A stretch of DNA of 64,000 nt from Emticicia oligotrophica DSM 17448 (GCF_000263195.1 NC_018748.1:3286001-3350000), one strand, 5' to 3'. Positions 36,386-45,760 are shown, counted from the stretch's first letter. The notes: generated by a model not told the origin, from the letters alone. Translations and numbers: made by a program.

Positions 36386-38614
36386 ATGAAAAAAAACTTA
36401 CCTATTCTACTAATTATATTTTTATTAAACTTTAGACTAGCCTCAGCACAAAGTTTGTTAGGTTTCAATGATAAAAATGCAAAAAAACAATTGGACTTAG
36501 AAAGCCAATTTGATGCTCGCTTAAATGCCAAAAATCTTCAAGAGTGGTTGAAGCAAATGTCGTCAAAACCTCATTATGTCGGTTCTCCGCACGACCGTGA
36601 TAATGCAGTTTATATGCGAGATTTGTTTCGTTCGTGGGGCTACGAAGCACGTATAGATACGTCATATACACTTTTTCCAACTCCTAAATTAAGACAATTA
36701 GAATTGGTGAGTCCAACGACTTTCAAGGCAGCTTTAGTAGAACCAGCTTTAAAAGAAGATGCTACTTCGAGCCAATTGAAAGACCATTTGCCTACTTATA
36801 ATTGTTTTTCGGCCAATGGTGACGTAACGGCCGAGTTAGTTTTTGTAAATTATGGTACACCAGCCGATTATGAGATTTTAGAAAAAATGGGCATTAGTGT
36901 ACGAGGTAAGATTGTCATTGTAAAATATGGTAATTCTTGGCGAGGACTAAAACCTAAATTAGCTGCCGAAAAAGGAGCGATTGGTTGTTTGATTTACTCT
37001 GACCCCAAAGATGATGGATACGGACAAGGCGATGTGTATCCAGCTGGGCCATTCCGTAATGAACATGGTGTTCAAAGAGGCTCGGTTTTAGATTTACCTG
37101 TACAACCAGGCGACCCTTTAACGCCAAACTATGGGCATACAAAAAATGCTAAAAAGTTAGATTTAAAGGATGCTACAACCATTATGACGATTCCTGTATT
37201 GCCTATTTCTTATGGTGATGCTCTTCCGCTGTTAAAAGCTATGGGTGGGCGTTTGGCTCCAGAATCTTGGGCTGGGCAATTGCCAATTGCTTATCATATT
37301 GGGCCTGGGCCTGCCAAAGTGCACTTGAAATTAGAATTTGATTTTAAGGTTGAGCCACTCTATAATGTGATTGCAGTAATGAAAGGTTCGGAGTTTCCTG
37401 ACCAATGGATTTTGCGTGGAAATCACCATGATGGGTGGGTTTTTGGAGCTGCCGACCCTTTAAGTGGAATGGTAGCAGAAATGGAAGAAGCAAGAGCCAT
37501 TGGAGAATTGACCAAGACTGGTTGGAGACCTAAACGCACGATTGTATTCTGTGCTTGGGATGGCGAAGAACCTGGCCTATTAGGCTCAACCGAATGGGCA
37601 GAAACTTTTCAAGATGAGTTACAGAAAAAAGCAGTGGTTTATCTAAACTCTGATGGAAACGAGCGTGGATTTTTATATGCGGGTGGCTCTCATACTTTAG
37701 AGAAGTTCTTTAATCAAGTATCTCGAAGTGTAATTGACCCACAGAAGAATGTTAGTGTTTCAGACCGCCTACGTGCAACTATGCTTGTAAATGGCTCGCC
37801 TGATTCGAAAAATGAAGCAAAAAATCGAAGTGATATTAGAATAGGAGCTTTAGGTTCGGGTTCAGATTTTACGCCATTTTTGCAACACTTGGGTATTTCA
37901 GCTATGAATGTTGGTTTTGGTGGTGAAGGTGAAGGCGGTGAATACCATTCGATTTATGATTCTTATGATATGTATGTAAGATTTAAAGACCCTGATTTTT
38001 CTTATGGAGTAGCTTTGGCCAAGACCATGGGTCGTACGGTTTTACGATTATCAGAATCAGAGGTTTTACCATTCGATTTTCAAAGTTTTGCTAATACCAT
38101 GCAAATGTATGGCGATGAAGTAGAAAAACTGCTTGAATCGCAGAAAGCAAAAACCGAGGAAAATAATCAGATGATAAAAGACGGTACTTTCGCCGCTGCT
38201 TCGGATTCGAAAAAGCCTTATACTTTGAAAATACTTGACGAAGTGCCGTATATTAATTTTGCCCCATTGAAAAATGCTCTGCTTCGCCTTGAGAAAAGTG
38301 CCAATACTTATGCTTCACTCATGAAAAATGCCGATGCATTAAATGCTGAAAAGTTGAAAACACTCAACGATATTTTGTATAAGGCTGAACGTTCGCTTTT
38401 ATCTACGGAAGGTTTGCCGATGCGTCCGTGGTATAAGCACCAAATTTATGCTCCGGGCTATTATACAGGATATGGTGTAAAAACTATGCCTTTGATTCGT
38501 GAATCAATCGAACAACGTAAATGGAAAGATGCGGAAGAAGGCGTTATGATTACAGCAAAAGCCCTTGATAAATTCACAAAACAAATTGATACAGCGATTG
38601 AGATTTTGAAATAA
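36386..38614 (+). CDS. M28 family metallopeptidase, glutamate carboxypeptidase II (PSMA)-like
   Basis: This 742-residue exported zinc peptidase has a leader ending RLASAQ. It has a PA (protease-associated) insert around residues 150-260. The catalytic M28 domain carries its zinc ligands in order: RGNHHDGWVFGAADPLSG, CAWDGEEPGLLGS (general base and ligand Glu), YLNSDG and GEYHSIYDSYD. A helical transferrin-receptor-like dimerisation domain forms the last 150 residues. It likely trims acidic dipeptides or peptides in the periplasm. It is a single-gene unit followed by two hairpins. Confidence 0.9.
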   Translation: MKKNLPILLIIFLLNFRLASAQSLLGFNDKNAKKQLDLESQFDARLNAKNLQEWLKQMSSKPHYVGSPHDRDNAVYMRDLFRSWGYEARIDTSYTLFPTPKLRQLELVSPTTFKAALVEPALKEDATSSQLKDHLPTYNCFSANGDVTAELVFVNYGTPADYEILEKMGISVRGKIVIVKYGNSWRGLKPKLAAEKGAIGCLIYSDPKDDGYGQGDVYPAGPFRNEHGVQRGSVLDLPVQPGDPLTPNYGHTKNAKKLDLKDATTIMTIPVLPISYGDALPLLKAMGGRLAPESWAGQLPIAYHIGPGPAKVHLKLEFDFKVEPLYNVIAVMKGSEFPDQWILRGNHHDGWVFGAADPLSGMVAEMEEARAIGELTKTGWRPKRTIVFCAWDGEEPGLLGSTEWAETFQDELQKKAVVYLNSDGNERGFLYAGGSHTLEKFFNQVSRSVIDPQKNVSVSDRLRATMLVNGSPDSKNEAKNRSDIRIGALGSGSDFTPFLQHLGISAMNVGFGGEGEGGEYHSIYDSYDMYVRFKDPDFSYGVALAKTMGRTVLRLSESEVLPFDFQSFANTMQMYGDEVEKLLESQKAKTEENNQMIKDGTFAAASDSKKPYTLKILDEVPYINFAPLKNALLRLEKSANTYASLMKNADALNAEKLKTLNDILYKAERSLLSTEGLPMRPWYKHQIYAPGYYTGYGVKTMPLIRESIEQRKWKDAEEGVMITAKALDKFTKQIDTAIEILK

Positions 38615-38649
38615 AGCTAGATTTTAATTATTGAAAAAATGAACTTCTA

Positions 38650-38726
38650 AAACTGAATTTATTCAGTTTATATTGGCAATAATTCCTTTGTTCCTTTAGT
38701 TCTTGAATTTATTCAGGAACTAGAGG
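38650..38726. repeat. Twin-hairpin element, copy A
   Basis: Two hairpins share the core TGAATTTATTCAG. The first is AAACTGAATTTATTCAGTTT at 38650-38669. The second has 15-bp arms (38693-38707 and 38712-38726) around the loop TTTA. The core starts are 50 bases apart. The same 20-mer and a second hairpin 51 bases further occur at 57072-57140. Confidence 0.65.
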
Positions 38727-38820
38727 ATGAAATGGCTTTAATAACATTAAAATTTGCCTATTTGCACAAAACACCTACTATTCTATTTAACTTGTATTTT
38801 ATTCAACCTCTAAACATATA

Positions 38821-40545
38821 ATGGCTAACCTCAATACAAAACTTAATAAAACCAACACCTACGATGCCATTGTAATAGGCTCAGGCATGAGTGGTGGCTG
38901 GGCAGCAAAAGAGTTATCGGAAAAAGGACTCAAAACATTGGTACTTGAAAAAGGTCGAATGGTCAATCACATTGAAGACTACCCAACCATGATGCTCGAC
39001 CATTGGGAAATGGAACATCGTGGAGCATTAACCGATGAAGACCGTAAACGCCATCATATTCAGATCAGAAGTGGTTTTGTCGGTGAATCTACCAAGCATT
39101 TCTTTACGAATGATATCGATAATCCTTACCAAGAAACTAAGCCTTTCGACTGGATTCGAGGCAACCACGTGGGTGGACGTTCCATAACGTGGGGCAAGCA
39201 CACGTATCGTTGGAGTAATTATGATTTTGAGGCCAATGCTCGTGAAGGTATTGCCATAGATTGGCCGATTCGCTACAAAGATATTGCTCCTTGGTATTCG
39301 TATGTAGAGAAGTTTGTGGGTGTAAGCGGTGAGAAATTAGGCTTAGACCATCTACCCGATGGTGAGTTTTTACCCCCAATTCCACTCAATTGTTTGGAAG
39401 ACCATTTCAAACAACAACTCAAAAATAAGTTCAAGAATCGTATTGTTACACCGGGCCGCGTGGCTCACCTTACGCAACCAACCGAAGTTCATTTGGCTTT
39501 AGGTCGAGGAAAGTGCCAAAATCGAAACCGTTGTTCGAGAGGTTGTCCGTACGGAGCATATTTTAGCAGTAACGCAGCTACTTTGCCTGCCGCTAACAAC
39601 ACAGGCAATTTTGTTATCAGACCTAATTCGATTGTTAAAGAAATTATATTCGATGAAGCTACGCAGCGTGCAACGGGTGTGCGAGTAATTGATGCTGAAA
39701 CCAAAGATGTAATTGATTTTAAAGCAAAAATCATTTTTTCTTGTGCTTCGTCACTAGCAACGACCCAGATTTTACTCAACTCTAAATCTAATCGTTTTCC
39801 GAATGGTTTAGGTAATGATAGTGGCGAATTGGGGCATAATATCATGGACCACCATTATCATGTTGGAGCTATGGGCGATTTTGATGGTTTGGAAGACCAA
39901 TATTATAAAGGGCGTAAACCAGCAGGGTTATTTATTCCGAAGTATGTAAATATTGATGAAGCCTCTAAAAACCCTAATTTTTTACGTGGTTATGATTACC
40001 AAGGTGCAGGGGCAGGCCGAGCTGGATGGGGTAGAGGTGCTGACCAACACGCAATCGGGGCAGAATTTAAGGAGTCACTTTATAAGCCGGGTGGTTGGAG
40101 CATGGGATTGATGGGTTTTGGCGAAGTGCTTCCTTACCACGAAAATAAAGTAACACTTGATGAATCGAAAGTTGATAAATGGGGTATTCCACAATTGGTT
40201 TTCGATGCTGAAATAAAAGATAACGAACTGAAAATGCGTAAGCAAATTATGGCTGATGCAGCAGAAATGTTGGAAGCGTCGGGTTTCAAGAATATTCGAA
40301 CTTTTGATAATGCAGGTGGTCTTGGAAATGGCGTTCACGAGATGGGTACTGCTCGTATGGGTAAAGACCCCAAAACATCGGTATTAAATGGCAATAATCA
40401 AATTCATGCCGTTAAAAATGTATTCGTAACTGATGGTGCTTGTATGACGTCTTCCAATTGCGTTAATCCTTCAATTACATACATGGCTCTTACAGCACGT
40501 GCTGCCGATTTCGCAGTTTCGGAGTTGAATAAGAAGAATCTTTAG
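38821..40545 (+). CDS. GMC-family FAD dehydrogenase with Fe-S cysteine motif
   Basis: This 574-residue sugar/alcohol dehydrogenase belongs to the glucose-methanol-choline family. The Rossmann FAD motif VIGSGMSGGWAAKEL is at about residue 18. GGRSITWGKHTYR binds flavin, and the catalytic His/Asn pair sits in VHEMGTARMG and NCVNPSIT. A C-x5-C-x3-C motif (CQNRNRCSRGCP) matches the 3Fe-4S binding pattern of FAD-dependent glucose dehydrogenase large subunits, suggesting electron transfer to a cytochrome rather than oxygen. There is no own signal peptide, so export would rely on the Tat-type small subunit encoded 103 bases downstream. Confidence 0.9.
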   Translation: MANLNTKLNKTNTYDAIVIGSGMSGGWAAKELSEKGLKTLVLEKGRMVNHIEDYPTMMLDHWEMEHRGALTDEDRKRHHIQIRSGFVGESTKHFFTNDIDNPYQETKPFDWIRGNHVGGRSITWGKHTYRWSNYDFEANAREGIAIDWPIRYKDIAPWYSYVEKFVGVSGEKLGLDHLPDGEFLPPIPLNCLEDHFKQQLKNKFKNRIVTPGRVAHLTQPTEVHLALGRGKCQNRNRCSRGCPYGAYFSSNAATLPAANNTGNFVIRPNSIVKEIIFDEATQRATGVRVIDAETKDVIDFKAKIIFSCASSLATTQILLNSKSNRFPNGLGNDSGELGHNIMDHHYHVGAMGDFDGLEDQYYKGRKPAGLFIPKYVNIDEASKNPNFLRGYDYQGAGAGRAGWGRGADQHAIGAEFKESLYKPGGWSMGLMGFGEVLPYHENKVTLDESKVDKWGIPQLVFDAEIKDNELKMRKQIMADAAEMLEASGFKNIRTFDNAGGLGNGVHEMGTARMGKDPKTSVLNGNNQIHAVKNVFVTDGACMTSSNCVNPSITYMALTARAADFAVSELNKKNL

Positions 40546-40648
40546 TTTAATGTATAATGGAAAATTGAGAATGGAAAATGAGTTTTGGTATTAGAAAATA
40601 TTGTTGACTTGTGGACTGTTGTCAGTTGACTAAATAATCAGAATCATC

Positions 40649-41242
40649 ATGAATCGTAGAGAATATATAAAAAATACAGCATTGGCATTGGGCTTGGGAG
40701 TTTCGGGAGTGGCTTTCTCCGAAATCTTCATCGCTTGTGCAAAAGATGCTAAATTAGACTGGAAACCAATTTTTCTGTCTGCTAATCAAGCGGCTATAAT
40801 TGCCGAAATCACAGAAACGATTTTGCCCAAAACTAAGACTCCTGGTGCAAAAGAATTGGGCGTGCCTCAGTTTATAGATAAAATGGTCAATGATACTATG
40901 GACGCGAAAGGGAAAGAACAATTTCGAAATGACCTTGAGGCTTTTGATGAGATTTGTAAAGATAAATATGGTAAAAATTTTATAGAACTTGAACCAGCCA
41001 AGCGAGAAGCCTATTTACTTGAACTTGAAAAAGAAAACCCACGCTCTGGTATGAGTTTGTGGGGAATTAACCTCGAACCAGATGCTCCGAAGCCTACATT
41101 CTACAAAACAGTAAAAAGCTTAACTTTATTTGGCTTTTATACTTCTGAAAGCATTGGTAAGAATGTATTAGTTTATGACCCTGTTCCGGGAGACTACATT
41201 GCGTGTATGCCTCTCAAAGGTCAAAATTCTTGGACCGAATAG
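40649..41242 (+). CDS. Gluconate 2-dehydrogenase subunit 3-like protein
   Basis: This 197-residue small subunit of a membrane-bound sugar dehydrogenase has a twin-arginine-like leader (NRREYIKNTALALGLG, then a hydrophobic stretch ending FIAC). The folded part includes AAIIAEITETILPKTKTPGAKE and the end VPGDYIACMPL, both typical of the family. These subunits act as Tat-exporting chaperones and partners for the GMC subunit, here the gene just upstream. No cytochrome subunit is encoded beside them. The gap between the two genes carries a short direct repeat, ATGGAAAAT, at 40557 and 40571. Confidence 0.9.
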   Translation: MNRREYIKNTALALGLGVSGVAFSEIFIACAKDAKLDWKPIFLSANQAAIIAEITETILPKTKTPGAKELGVPQFIDKMVNDTMDAKGKEQFRNDLEAFDEICKDKYGKNFIELEPAKREAYLLELEKENPRSGMSLWGINLEPDAPKPTFYKTVKSLTLFGFYTSESIGKNVLVYDPVPGDYIACMPLKGQNSWTE

Positions 41243-41312
41243 CGAAGCTGCTCTTCTCAGCGTTAGTAACCGTAGGTAAAATAAACTATTAGATAAACTT
41301 AATAAAATGCCC

Positions 41313-41352
41313 AAAAACTGGTGCCTGAGCGAAGTCGAAGGTCCAGTTTTTT
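41313..41352 (+). terminator. Terminator hairpin carrying a REP-like repeat in its loop
   Basis: Arms AAAAACTGG (41313-41321) and CCAGTTTTT (41343-41351) enclose one copy of the 23-bp repeat (TGCCTGAGCGAAGTCGAAGG). A T run follows, and the dehydrogenase operon likely ends here. Confidence 0.75.
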
Positions 41353-41415
41353 GCCTTTCATCACTCATTAATTGTAGCTCAATCAATTTTTCGACCCAAT
41401 TTGTGCCTTTTTCCT

Positions 41416-41423
41416 TATTTTTG
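41416..41423 (+). promoter_or_regulatory. TAnnTTTG -7 element of the M61 peptidase gene
   Basis: TATTTTTG lies 37 bases before the ATG at 41461. A TTTG at 41400 is too close to be the normal -33 element. Confidence 0.45.
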
Positions 41424-41460
41424 TTTTATACATTTTTAGTAATCTAAAAAAATATTACCT

Positions 41461-43332
41461 ATGCAAAAAACTTTGATGGTACTGTCTTTTGGTTTGCTCA
41501 TGGCAAGCTGTACAAAAAAGGCAGTGGTTAGTTCCTCACAAGCTTCAAATGGCTCTACTTATCAATATTCGGTTGATTTGACGAAGGTTGTAGATGATAA
41601 ATTAGAAGTTACGCTGATTAATCCAAAAATAGAATCAGAAGAGATTATATTTCGCCTCCCAAAAACAGTTCCGGGCACTTATTCAACTGATGATTATGGC
41701 CGCTATTTATCAGATTTTAAAGCATTCGATTCTAAAGGAAATTTACTGACTACTAATAAGTTAGATGTAAATAGCTATACAATTAAAGATGCGAAAAAGC
41801 TCCATAATATTAGCTATAAGATTGATGATACGTGGGATTCTCCTGAGATTAAAGGCACAAAGATTTTTGAACCAACTGGTTCTGATATAGTTGCCAACAA
41901 AGAATATTCAATCAATACGCATTGTTTCTTTGGGTATTTTGATGGAATGAAGCAAGTGCCTTATCAAGTTACCTTCACAAAGCCGAGTGGTTTTTATGGT
42001 TCAACTTCAATGGTAGCCAAAAGCAGTACTGCTACTACTGATATTTTTGAGATGAATAACTACATGGATTTGGTTGATGCTCCAATTCTTTACACACAGC
42101 CCGATACAACAGTTTTAAAAATTGGTGGAGCGGATATTTTGGTTTCGGTGTATTCGCCAAATAAAAAAGCATCTTCCAAAGAAATTGCAGCAAACATAAA
42201 TACTTTGCTTGAAGCACAAAAAGAATATTTGGGAGGAAAACTTCCAATCAAAAAATATGCTTTCTTAATTGTACTTTCTGATAACCCGAATCTGACGAGT
42301 TTTGGGGCTTTAGAACACTCATATTCTTCATTTTATTATTTACCAGAAGGAACTTCAGAGTCACTTTCACAGACAGTAAAAGATGTAGCGTCTCATGAGT
42401 TCTTTCATATTGTAACTCCATTAAACATCCACTCAGAAGAAATTGGGAATTTCGATTATAATGCTCCAAAAATGTCGAAACACCTTTGGATGTACGAAGG
42501 TTTAACTGAATATGCTGCTGGGCACATGCAAGCAAAATATAATCTTATTACGCTGCCAAAGTATTTGGATATGCTTCGTCAAAAGGTCTCGACCATGAAA
42601 AGCATGAAAGATAATTTGCCATTTACAGAAATGAGTGCCAATGTTTTGGATAAGTACAAAAACCAGTACATGAATGTTTATAACAAAGGAGCTTTGATAG
42701 GTCTATGTTTAGATATTAAGCTTCGTCAGTTATCAGATGGAAAGTACGGAACGCAATCTTTAATGCAAGATTTATCGAAAACTTATGGTAAAACGGTTTC
42801 GTTTAAAGATGATGAATTATTCGATAAAATTACTTCTTTGACTTATCCTGAAATTCGCCAATTTTTTGCAACCTATGTTGAAGGAAAAGAACCACTTCCA
42901 TTGGCAGAAATTCTACAAAGTGTAGGGATTGACTATATTTCAGAAGCCACGGTAAAACAAGCGAGTTTGGGTGGTGTAGCCATTGGTTTTAACCAACAAA
43001 CTGGTCGTTTGAAAATTACGAGTATTGATAAAGTCAACGAATTTGGTAAACAAATGGGATATAAAGCCAATGATGAATTAATTTCTATCAATGGCCAAGC
43101 TATGGAAATGATGAAAATTCAGACAATTATGACAGATTTCAACGCAAATACCAAAGAAGGAGAAATGGTGACGGTGGAAGTGGCTCGTAAAAATGCTGAA
43201 GGAAAAGAAGAGATTATTAAACTTTCTGCTCCCGCGATTTTAGTAGAAGTAAAGCAAAGAAATGTATTGAAATTGGCTGAAAGCCCAAGTGCTGAGCAAT
43301 TGAAACTAAGAAACCAATGGTTAAAACCATAA
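41461..43332 (+). CDS. M61 family (glycyl aminopeptidase-like) lipoprotein with PDZ domain
   Basis: This 623-residue lipoprotein (lipobox LMASC, Cys 17) has an N-terminal beta domain (about 35-230). The gluzincin catalytic domain carries H312-EFF-H316 and the third zinc ligand E346 in WMYEGLTEY. A C-terminal PDZ domain spans about 500-600 (GYKANDELISINGQAM). The family removes N-terminal Gly/Ala or cleaves peptides, here probably in the periplasm. The gene stands alone, between a REP-bearing terminator and a classical terminator. Confidence 0.9.
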   Translation: MQKTLMVLSFGLLMASCTKKAVVSSSQASNGSTYQYSVDLTKVVDDKLEVTLINPKIESEEIIFRLPKTVPGTYSTDDYGRYLSDFKAFDSKGNLLTTNKLDVNSYTIKDAKKLHNISYKIDDTWDSPEIKGTKIFEPTGSDIVANKEYSINTHCFFGYFDGMKQVPYQVTFTKPSGFYGSTSMVAKSSTATTDIFEMNNYMDLVDAPILYTQPDTTVLKIGGADILVSVYSPNKKASSKEIAANINTLLEAQKEYLGGKLPIKKYAFLIVLSDNPNLTSFGALEHSYSSFYYLPEGTSESLSQTVKDVASHEFFHIVTPLNIHSEEIGNFDYNAPKMSKHLWMYEGLTEYAAGHMQAKYNLITLPKYLDMLRQKVSTMKSMKDNLPFTEMSANVLDKYKNQYMNVYNKGALIGLCLDIKLRQLSDGKYGTQSLMQDLSKTYGKTVSFKDDELFDKITSLTYPEIRQFFATYVEGKEPLPLAEILQSVGIDYISEATVKQASLGGVAIGFNQQTGRLKITSIDKVNEFGKQMGYKANDELISINGQAMEMMKIQTIMTDFNANTKEGEMVTVEVARKNAEGKEEIIKLSAPAILVEVKQRNVLKLAESPSAEQLKLRNQWLKP

Positions 43333-43354
43333 ATAATTTAGCGTTCGAATTAAT

Positions 43355-43397
43355 AAAATGCCTCTTCAATAAATATTTTGAAGAGGCGTTTTATTTT
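43355..43397 (+). terminator. Intrinsic terminator after the M61 peptidase gene
   Basis: AAAATGCCTCTTCA (43355-43368) pairs with TGAAGAGGCGTTTT (43379-43392), one T-G pair, followed by a T run. The following 280 bases to 43674 are AT-rich without recognisable content. Confidence 0.88.
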
Positions 43398-43674
43398 TTA
43401 TTTACCTACCTAATTAATGGTAATCTAAGTTTTTAGTTTAGAAGAGCTATCAACTATACATTCACTTATTTGTTTGGTAAACTAAGTAAAATCTAAATCA
43501 AACAATAAAATCTTGAAAAAATTATATAAATTAATTAATTGTGAACATTAGAGTTTTTTATTTATCAATATGATTATCAAGGATTTTTAACTGATTTTAA
43601 TAATAAAAAGTAACCTTTTATTTATAGTAATCTAGATAGGTTTATAAAAAAAATACAAACTTTAGCTCAAATGC

Positions 43675-43705
43675 TTGCTTTATAAAATTATTGGCTGTAC
43701 TTTTG
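43675..43705 (+). promoter_or_regulatory. TTG / TAnnTTTG promoter of the DEAD-box helicase
   Basis: TTG at 43675-43677 and TACTTTTG at 43698-43705 are 20 bases apart. The element lies about 210 bases before the start codon and so predicts a long leader. Confidence 0.6.
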
Positions 43706-43711
43706 TGTTGT

Positions 43712-43913
43712 AGTAATAAAAGGCACATCCGTTTTGGGCCTCTGCGTCAATTAAATCGTTTTGAAGAGTATTATTCCTTCATTCAATTTCCTTTCAGAGC
43801 AGCAACGGGTGGTTCTCATCATTTGCTTTATCAATTTTTTTCGGCTATCGGGGCAATTCACGGTCTTGCGTGAGAACGGCAGTGTACGTTCCGACTAAAA
43901 CATTATATCCTTA
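43712..43913 (+). other. Long, comparatively GC-rich 5' leader of the DEAD-box helicase mRNA
   Basis: About 200 transcribed bases precede the ATG. They are richer in G and C than the flanking gap and contain paired segments, such as GTTCTCA (43812-43818) with TGAGAAC (43871-43877). Leaders of this kind are common for cold-shock RNA helicases. No known riboswitch was recognised. Confidence 0.5.
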
Positions 43914-45644
43914 ATGGAACAAGTAAAATTTTCTGACCTCCCAGTTTCAGAGTACATTCTTCGTGCAGTAGAAGAGATGGGTTTCGAGTTTTCAACACCA
44001 ATTCAATCTCAGGGGATTCCTGCAGTTTTGCGTGGCGGTGACGTAATCGGACAAGCTCAAACTGGTACAGGTAAAACTGCTGCTTTTGGTATTCCTGCCA
44101 TTGAAGCAGTAGATGTTGAAGACAAAAACACACAAGTATTGGTAATGTGTCCAACACGCGAGTTGGCATTGCAAGTAAAAGAGCAAATTCAAAAGCTTGC
44201 AAAGTATAAAAAAGGCCTTCATGTAGCTGCTATTTATGGTGGTGAATCGTATGAGCGTCAGTTTTTAGCATTGAAAAAAGGTGTTCAGATTGTAGTTGGT
44301 ACTCCCGGCCGTATCATGGACCACATCGACCGCAAGACATTATCATTGAGTAGCATTAAAATGGCTATCTTAGATGAGGCAGATGAGATGCTTAATATGG
44401 GCTTTAGAGAAGATATTGAGAAAATCTTGTCTTATGCACCAGACGAACGCCAAACTGTACTTTTCTCGGCAACTATGTCGCCAGAAATTCTTTCAATTGC
44501 TAAGCGTTTCCAAAAAGACCCAGAAGTTATTCGTACGGTTAAAACTGAAATTTCAAATGCAAATATTGAACAATTTTTCTTCCCAGTACGCCGTGAGGCT
44601 AAAATGGAAGTTATGACTCGTTTGATAGATGTAAACAACTTGAAATTGATGTTGGTATTTGCCAATACAAAATCAAAAGTTGATGAAATCGTGAGCGAAT
44701 TACAGATTCGTGGTTACGCCGCTGAAGGTCTTCATGGTGATATGCGTCAGCAAGTACGTACGCAAGTAATGAATAAGTTCCGTGCTGGTACTACAACAAT
44801 TTTAGTAGCTACCGACGTAGCTGCTCGTGGTATTGACGTTTCGGGGGTAGATGCTGTATTCAACTATGATGTACCGCAAGATTTAGAGTATTATGTTCAC
44901 CGTATTGGTCGTACAGGCCGTGCTGGTAAAACAGGAAAAGCATTTATGTTTATTTCTGGTCGTGAGAAATCTCGTTTACGTGAAATAGAATACTATACAA
45001 AAGTTAAAATCGAACAAGGCCAAATTCCTACATTGGCTGAGTTGATTAAAACGCGTCATCAAAAGTTTGTTGAGCAAGTAAGAGAAACGCTTACAGCAGG
45101 TATCGAAGAAAATTACGAAGATATCATCAATGAATTAAGTAATGAAGGATACTCTGATGTACAAATTATGTCGGCATTAATTAAGATGCAGGTGGGTACA
45201 ATTAAGAGTGAATTCTCGGATAATCAATTATCAGATAGCTATCGTGAGTCAAGAAGCAATGACCGTTTTGGTAGTCGCGATTCAAGAAGCACTTCAGGTC
45301 GTAGAGATAGCCGTGATGGTGGTCGTGATTTTGGACAATCTCGCGAGCGTCGTTTCGAACCAAGAGAAAGACGCCGTGAAGGTGGGCCATCGCGTGGTTC
45401 AGCTAATGGTGATATGGTACGTTTGTTTTTAAGCCTAGGTCGTAAAGACAACGTTGCACCAAACCATATTGTTGGTGCGATTACATCTGAGACTCGCATT
45501 GCAGGTCGTGCAATCGGACAAATTGATATTTATGATAAATTTAGCTTTGTTGAAGTTCCACAGGCAGATGTAAAGCGTGTATTGGAAGGAATGCAAGGTA
45601 AAACTATCAATGCTCGTCAAGTAAGCATGGAAATTGCTAAATAA
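43914..45644 (+). CDS. DEAD-box ATP-dependent RNA helicase with DbpA-type RNA-binding domain
   Basis: This 576-residue RNA helicase of the DeaD/CsdA type probably unwinds rRNA or mRNA structures. The Q motif STPIQSQGIP is near residue 28, Walker A AQTGTGKT is at 48-55, and PTRELALQV, DEADEMLNMGF (about 153), SAT and HRIGRTGRAG follow in order. An Arg/Ser/Asp/Gly-rich linker spans about 437-500. The last 75 residues (VRLFLSLGRKDNVAPNHIVG) are a DbpA-like RNA recognition fold. The gene has its own promoter, a long structured leader and a strong terminator. Confidence 0.94.
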   Translation: MEQVKFSDLPVSEYILRAVEEMGFEFSTPIQSQGIPAVLRGGDVIGQAQTGTGKTAAFGIPAIEAVDVEDKNTQVLVMCPTRELALQVKEQIQKLAKYKKGLHVAAIYGGESYERQFLALKKGVQIVVGTPGRIMDHIDRKTLSLSSIKMAILDEADEMLNMGFREDIEKILSYAPDERQTVLFSATMSPEILSIAKRFQKDPEVIRTVKTEISNANIEQFFFPVRREAKMEVMTRLIDVNNLKLMLVFANTKSKVDEIVSELQIRGYAAEGLHGDMRQQVRTQVMNKFRAGTTTILVATDVAARGIDVSGVDAVFNYDVPQDLEYYVHRIGRTGRAGKTGKAFMFISGREKSRLREIEYYTKVKIEQGQIPTLAELIKTRHQKFVEQVRETLTAGIEENYEDIINELSNEGYSDVQIMSALIKMQVGTIKSEFSDNQLSDSYRESRSNDRFGSRDSRSTSGRRDSRDGGRDFGQSRERRFEPRERRREGGPSRGSANGDMVRLFLSLGRKDNVAPNHIVGAITSETRIAGRAIGQIDIYDKFSFVEVPQADVKRVLEGMQGKTINARQVSMEIAK

Positions 45645-45670
45645 TATTTGATTGACTGATAGTATATTTA

Positions 45671-45712
45671 AAAGCGAAGTAAAAGTTTTTATGGCTTTTG
45701 CTTCGCTTTTTT
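45671..45712 (+). terminator. Intrinsic terminator of the DEAD-box helicase gene
   Basis: AAAGCGAAGTAAAAG (45671-45685) pairs with CTTTTGCTTCGCTTT (45695-45709), one T-G pair, ending in T residues that also start the next hairpin. Confidence 0.88.
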
Positions 45713-45760
45713 CATAAAATCGGGCCTTCGGCTTCGCTCAGGCACCGATTTTATGAAAAA
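45708..45760. repeat. REP-like repeat inside a 16-bp hairpin
   Basis: Perfect arms TTTTTCATAAAATCGG (45708-45723) and CCGATTTTATGAAAAA (45745-45760) enclose a reverse-oriented repeat copy (GCCTTCGGCTTCGCTCAGGC). The arms carry T and A runs, so it may terminate transcription on either strand. Confidence 0.8.

Noticed and set aside
43691-43873. 60-codon open frame in the helicase leader
   Set aside because: Its first codon precedes the predicted transcription start and no family is recognisable. Kept only as a property of the leader.
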